Positions 62,595 to 64,000 of a stretch of 64,000 nt of DNA are shown in pieces (position 1 is the stretch's first letter; the number at the start of each line of letters is the position of its first letter). Origin of the DNA: RAM1 sp943372515 (GTDB taxonomy: Bacteria > Pseudomonadota > Gammaproteobacteria > Burkholderiales > Burkholderiaceae_C); assembly GCA_943372515.1 (NCBI GenBank), contig CALRYY010000005.1, positions 22,416 to 86,415 on the forward strand, in the 5' to 3' direction. The notes under the pieces are model-generated. The model worked only from the letters and a program-made list of their open reading frames with translations. It was not told the DNA's origin and made no database searches. The translations under genes were made by a program, and so were the position numbers.

Positions 62595-63176
62595 TCAGGT
62601 CTTTTCGACCTGGCTGAATTCGAGCTCCACGGGCGTGGCACGACCAAAGATCGTGACCGACACGCGGACCTTGCTTTTTTCGTAATTGACTTCTTCGACC
62701 GTGCCGTTGAAGTCGGTGAACGGGCCATCCTTGACGCGCACATATTCACCCACGACAAACTCGACCTTGTGGCGCGGCTTGTCGGTGCCTTCCTGCATCT
62801 GGCTGACGATCTTCTGCACTTCTTCCTCGGAGATCGGGGCCGGGCGGTTTTTGGCGCCACCGACAAAACCGGTGACCTTGTTGGTGTGCTTCACCAGGTG
62901 CCAGGTTTCGTCGTCCATGATCATTTCCACCAGCACATAGCCGGGGAAAAAGCGGCGCTCTGTGGTGCGTTTCTGGCCGTTCTTGACTTCAACCACCTCT
63001 TCGGTGGGCACCAGGATGCGACCGAACTTGGCCTGCATGCCAGCACGGTTGATACGCTCAACGATATTGCGCTCAACGGCCTTTTCCATGCCGGAATAGG
63101 CGTGAACCACGTACCAGCGCAGGTCCGGGTTGACGGGTGCGGCGTCTGCCGCAGGGGTTTCAGCTGCTTCGGTCAT
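62595..63176 (-). CDS. nusG: Transcription termination/antitermination factor NusG
   Basis: RNA polymerase elongation factor, 193 residues. NGN domain (RWYVVHAYSGMEKAVERNIVERINRAGMQAKFGRILVPTEEVVEVKNGQKR) and KOW domain (VGEYVRVKDGPFTDFNGTVEEVNYEKSKVRVSVTIFGRATPVELEF). A short Thr/Ala-rich extension precedes the NGN domain, giving a few more residues than the E. coli protein. ATG adjoins the secE stop. Confidence 0.99.
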   Translation of the reverse strand: MTEAAETPAADAAPVNPDLRWYVVHAYSGMEKAVERNIVERINRAGMQAKFGRILVPTEEVVEVKNGQKRTTERRFFPGYVLVEMIMDDETWHLVKHTNKVTGFVGGAKNRPAPISEEEVQKIVSQMQEGTDKPRHKVEFVVGEYVRVKDGPFTDFNGTVEEVNYEKSKVRVSVTIFGRATPVELEFSQVEKT

Positions 63177-63560
63177 TTACTTCTTCCAGCCCAGGATGAG
63201 GTCATAGAACACCCACTCCAGGGTCTTGTCGGTCAGCCAGAGGAACAACGCCATGACCACCACGAAGGCGAACACATAGGCCGTCATCTGGATGGCTTCC
63301 TTGCGGGTAGGCCAGACGACCTTTTTGACTTCACGCCAGGCATCGCGGCCAAAGGCGACAAATTCCTTGCCCGGCTCGGACGTGGCAAACACCACCACTG
63401 CCGCACCCAAACCGACCAGCAGAACACCCCATTGGGCAATCTGCCCCTGCTTGCTCAGCAGGTAAAAACCAACAAAGGCCGCAATGACCAGCGCCACGGC
63501 CGCAACCAGCTTGGCCTTGTCGGCTCCGGTACTGACAGTTTCAACTTGCGAAGTGGCCAT
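63177..63560 (-). CDS. secE: Preprotein translocase subunit SecE
   Basis: Essential stabiliser of SecY in the inner membrane. 127 residues with three membrane helices as in E. coli (LVAAVALVIAAFVGFYLL; WGVLLVGLGAAVVVFAT; TAYVFAFVVVMALFLWLTDKTLEWV) and the conserved amphipathic segment GRDAWREVKKVVWPTRKEAIQ before the last helix. Confidence 0.97.
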   Translation of the reverse strand: MATSQVETVSTGADKAKLVAAVALVIAAFVGFYLLSKQGQIAQWGVLLVGLGAAVVVFATSEPGKEFVAFGRDAWREVKKVVWPTRKEAIQMTAYVFAFVVVMALFLWLTDKTLEWVFYDLILGWKK

Positions 63561-63607
63561 TTTTGGCTTGTTCCTGCATCAAATTCAACGTGTCCCTTGA
63601 AGAGACT

Positions 63608-63632
63608 AAGCCCGTCACGGCGTGACGGGCTT
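63608..63632. terminator. Hairpin between tRNA-Trp and secE
   Basis: AAGCCCGTCAC (63608-63618), 3-base loop, GTGACGGGCTT (63622-63632): an 11-bp perfect stem. The T run lies on the rightward side (GTTTTT), so for the leftward operon it may act as a processing or attenuation structure between trpT and secE. Confidence 0.55.
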
Positions 63633-63648
63633 GTTTTTGCCACCCAAG

Positions 63649-63724
63649 TGGCAGGGGCAGTAGGAATCGAACCTACAACCTTCGGTTTTGGAGACCGACG
63701 CTCTGCCAATTGAGCTATACCCCT
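63649..63724 (-). tRNA. tRNA-Trp (anticodon CCA)
   Basis: 76-base cloverleaf with encoded CCA, between tuf and secE as in many proteobacteria. Anticodon loop in GGTCTCCAAAACC, D arm GCTCAATTGGCAGAGC, T arm GTAGGTTCGATTCCTAC. Best acceptor pairing is GGGGGTA with TGCCCCT, which makes the first pair G1-U72; the base before it is an A that could pair instead if G were bulged. Confidence 0.93.
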
Positions 63725-63730
63725 ATGGAA

Positions 63731-64000
<270 letters not shown>

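Noticed and set aside
61134..63713. An 859-codon rightward frame over rplA, rplK, nusG and secE
   Set aside because: It is antisense to five well-identified genes and runs through the tRNA-Trp end. Composition is typical of a GC-driven shadow.

Overview
This 64-kb window is high-GC chromosomal DNA from a betaproteobacterium of the order Burkholderiales, most likely family Comamonadaceae. The evidence is a short-form Coq7, a 16-strand-type porin, a full type II secretion (gsp) block, the tuf-trpT-secE-nusG-rplKAJL-rpoBC superoperon and the rsmB / DUF4390 / NtrY-NtrX-like arrangement. The species cannot be named from the sequence alone. There is no rRNA, CRISPR array, complete insertion sequence or prophage.

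Layout. 1-7.0 kb: leftward dipeptide/oligopeptide ABC operon with two substrate-binding proteins, two permeases, an M20 amidohydrolase and an ATPase cut by the window edge. 7.1-13.2 kb: housekeeping and envelope genes (DUF3047 lipoprotein, porin, coq7, OsmC-like protein, ilvA preceded by a likely small RNA, DegV-family protein). 13.3-14.6 kb: cobS-cobC of cobalamin synthesis. 14.6-17.6 kb: leftward gspC, DUF294/CBS nucleotidyltransferase-like protein and a DnaQ-fold exonuclease. 17.7-27.0 kb: rightward gspGHIJKLMNDE. 27.4-29.1 kb: LysE-family exporter divergent from a WYL regulator. 29.2-35.1 kb: RND tripartite efflux operon. 35.3-37.9 kb: two tiny proline-rich ORFs, an ArsR-AHSA1 pair, a dienelactone hydrolase-like protein and a DUF3096 membrane peptide. 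37.9-44.0 kb: accessory island ending at the 3' end of tRNA-Phe, with a class II Fic protein, an AbiEi antitoxin with a deleted AbiEii toxin, a two-gene nucleotidyltransferase-fold cassette bracketed by IS-end-like repeats, and an unclassified 466-residue gene. 44.1-49.1 kb: NtrX/NtrY-like two-component system, DUF4390 protein, rsmB. 49.1-51.4 kb: flavocytochrome c sulfide dehydrogenase-like pair and a LemA protein. 51.5-64 kb: rpoC, rpoB, rplL, rplJ, rplA, rplK, nusG, secE, tRNA-Trp and the 3' part of tuf, all leftward.

Points that stand out: (i) a dispersed GC-rich palindromic repeat is translated in frame inside the leader peptides of the pseudopilin genes gspI and gspK (twice), with a shortened copy read in another frame in gspH; (ii) a probable small RNA before ilvA with anti-Shine-Dalgarno motifs and a near-perfect terminator; (iii) a paired nucleotidyltransferase-fold/unknown-protein cassette in the island; (iv) an autoregulated and probably leaderless ArsR gene with two operators on its promoter; (v) a tRNA-Phe acceptor stem with a C-A mismatch at the island boundary. 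Family calls come from reading motifs, without database searches.
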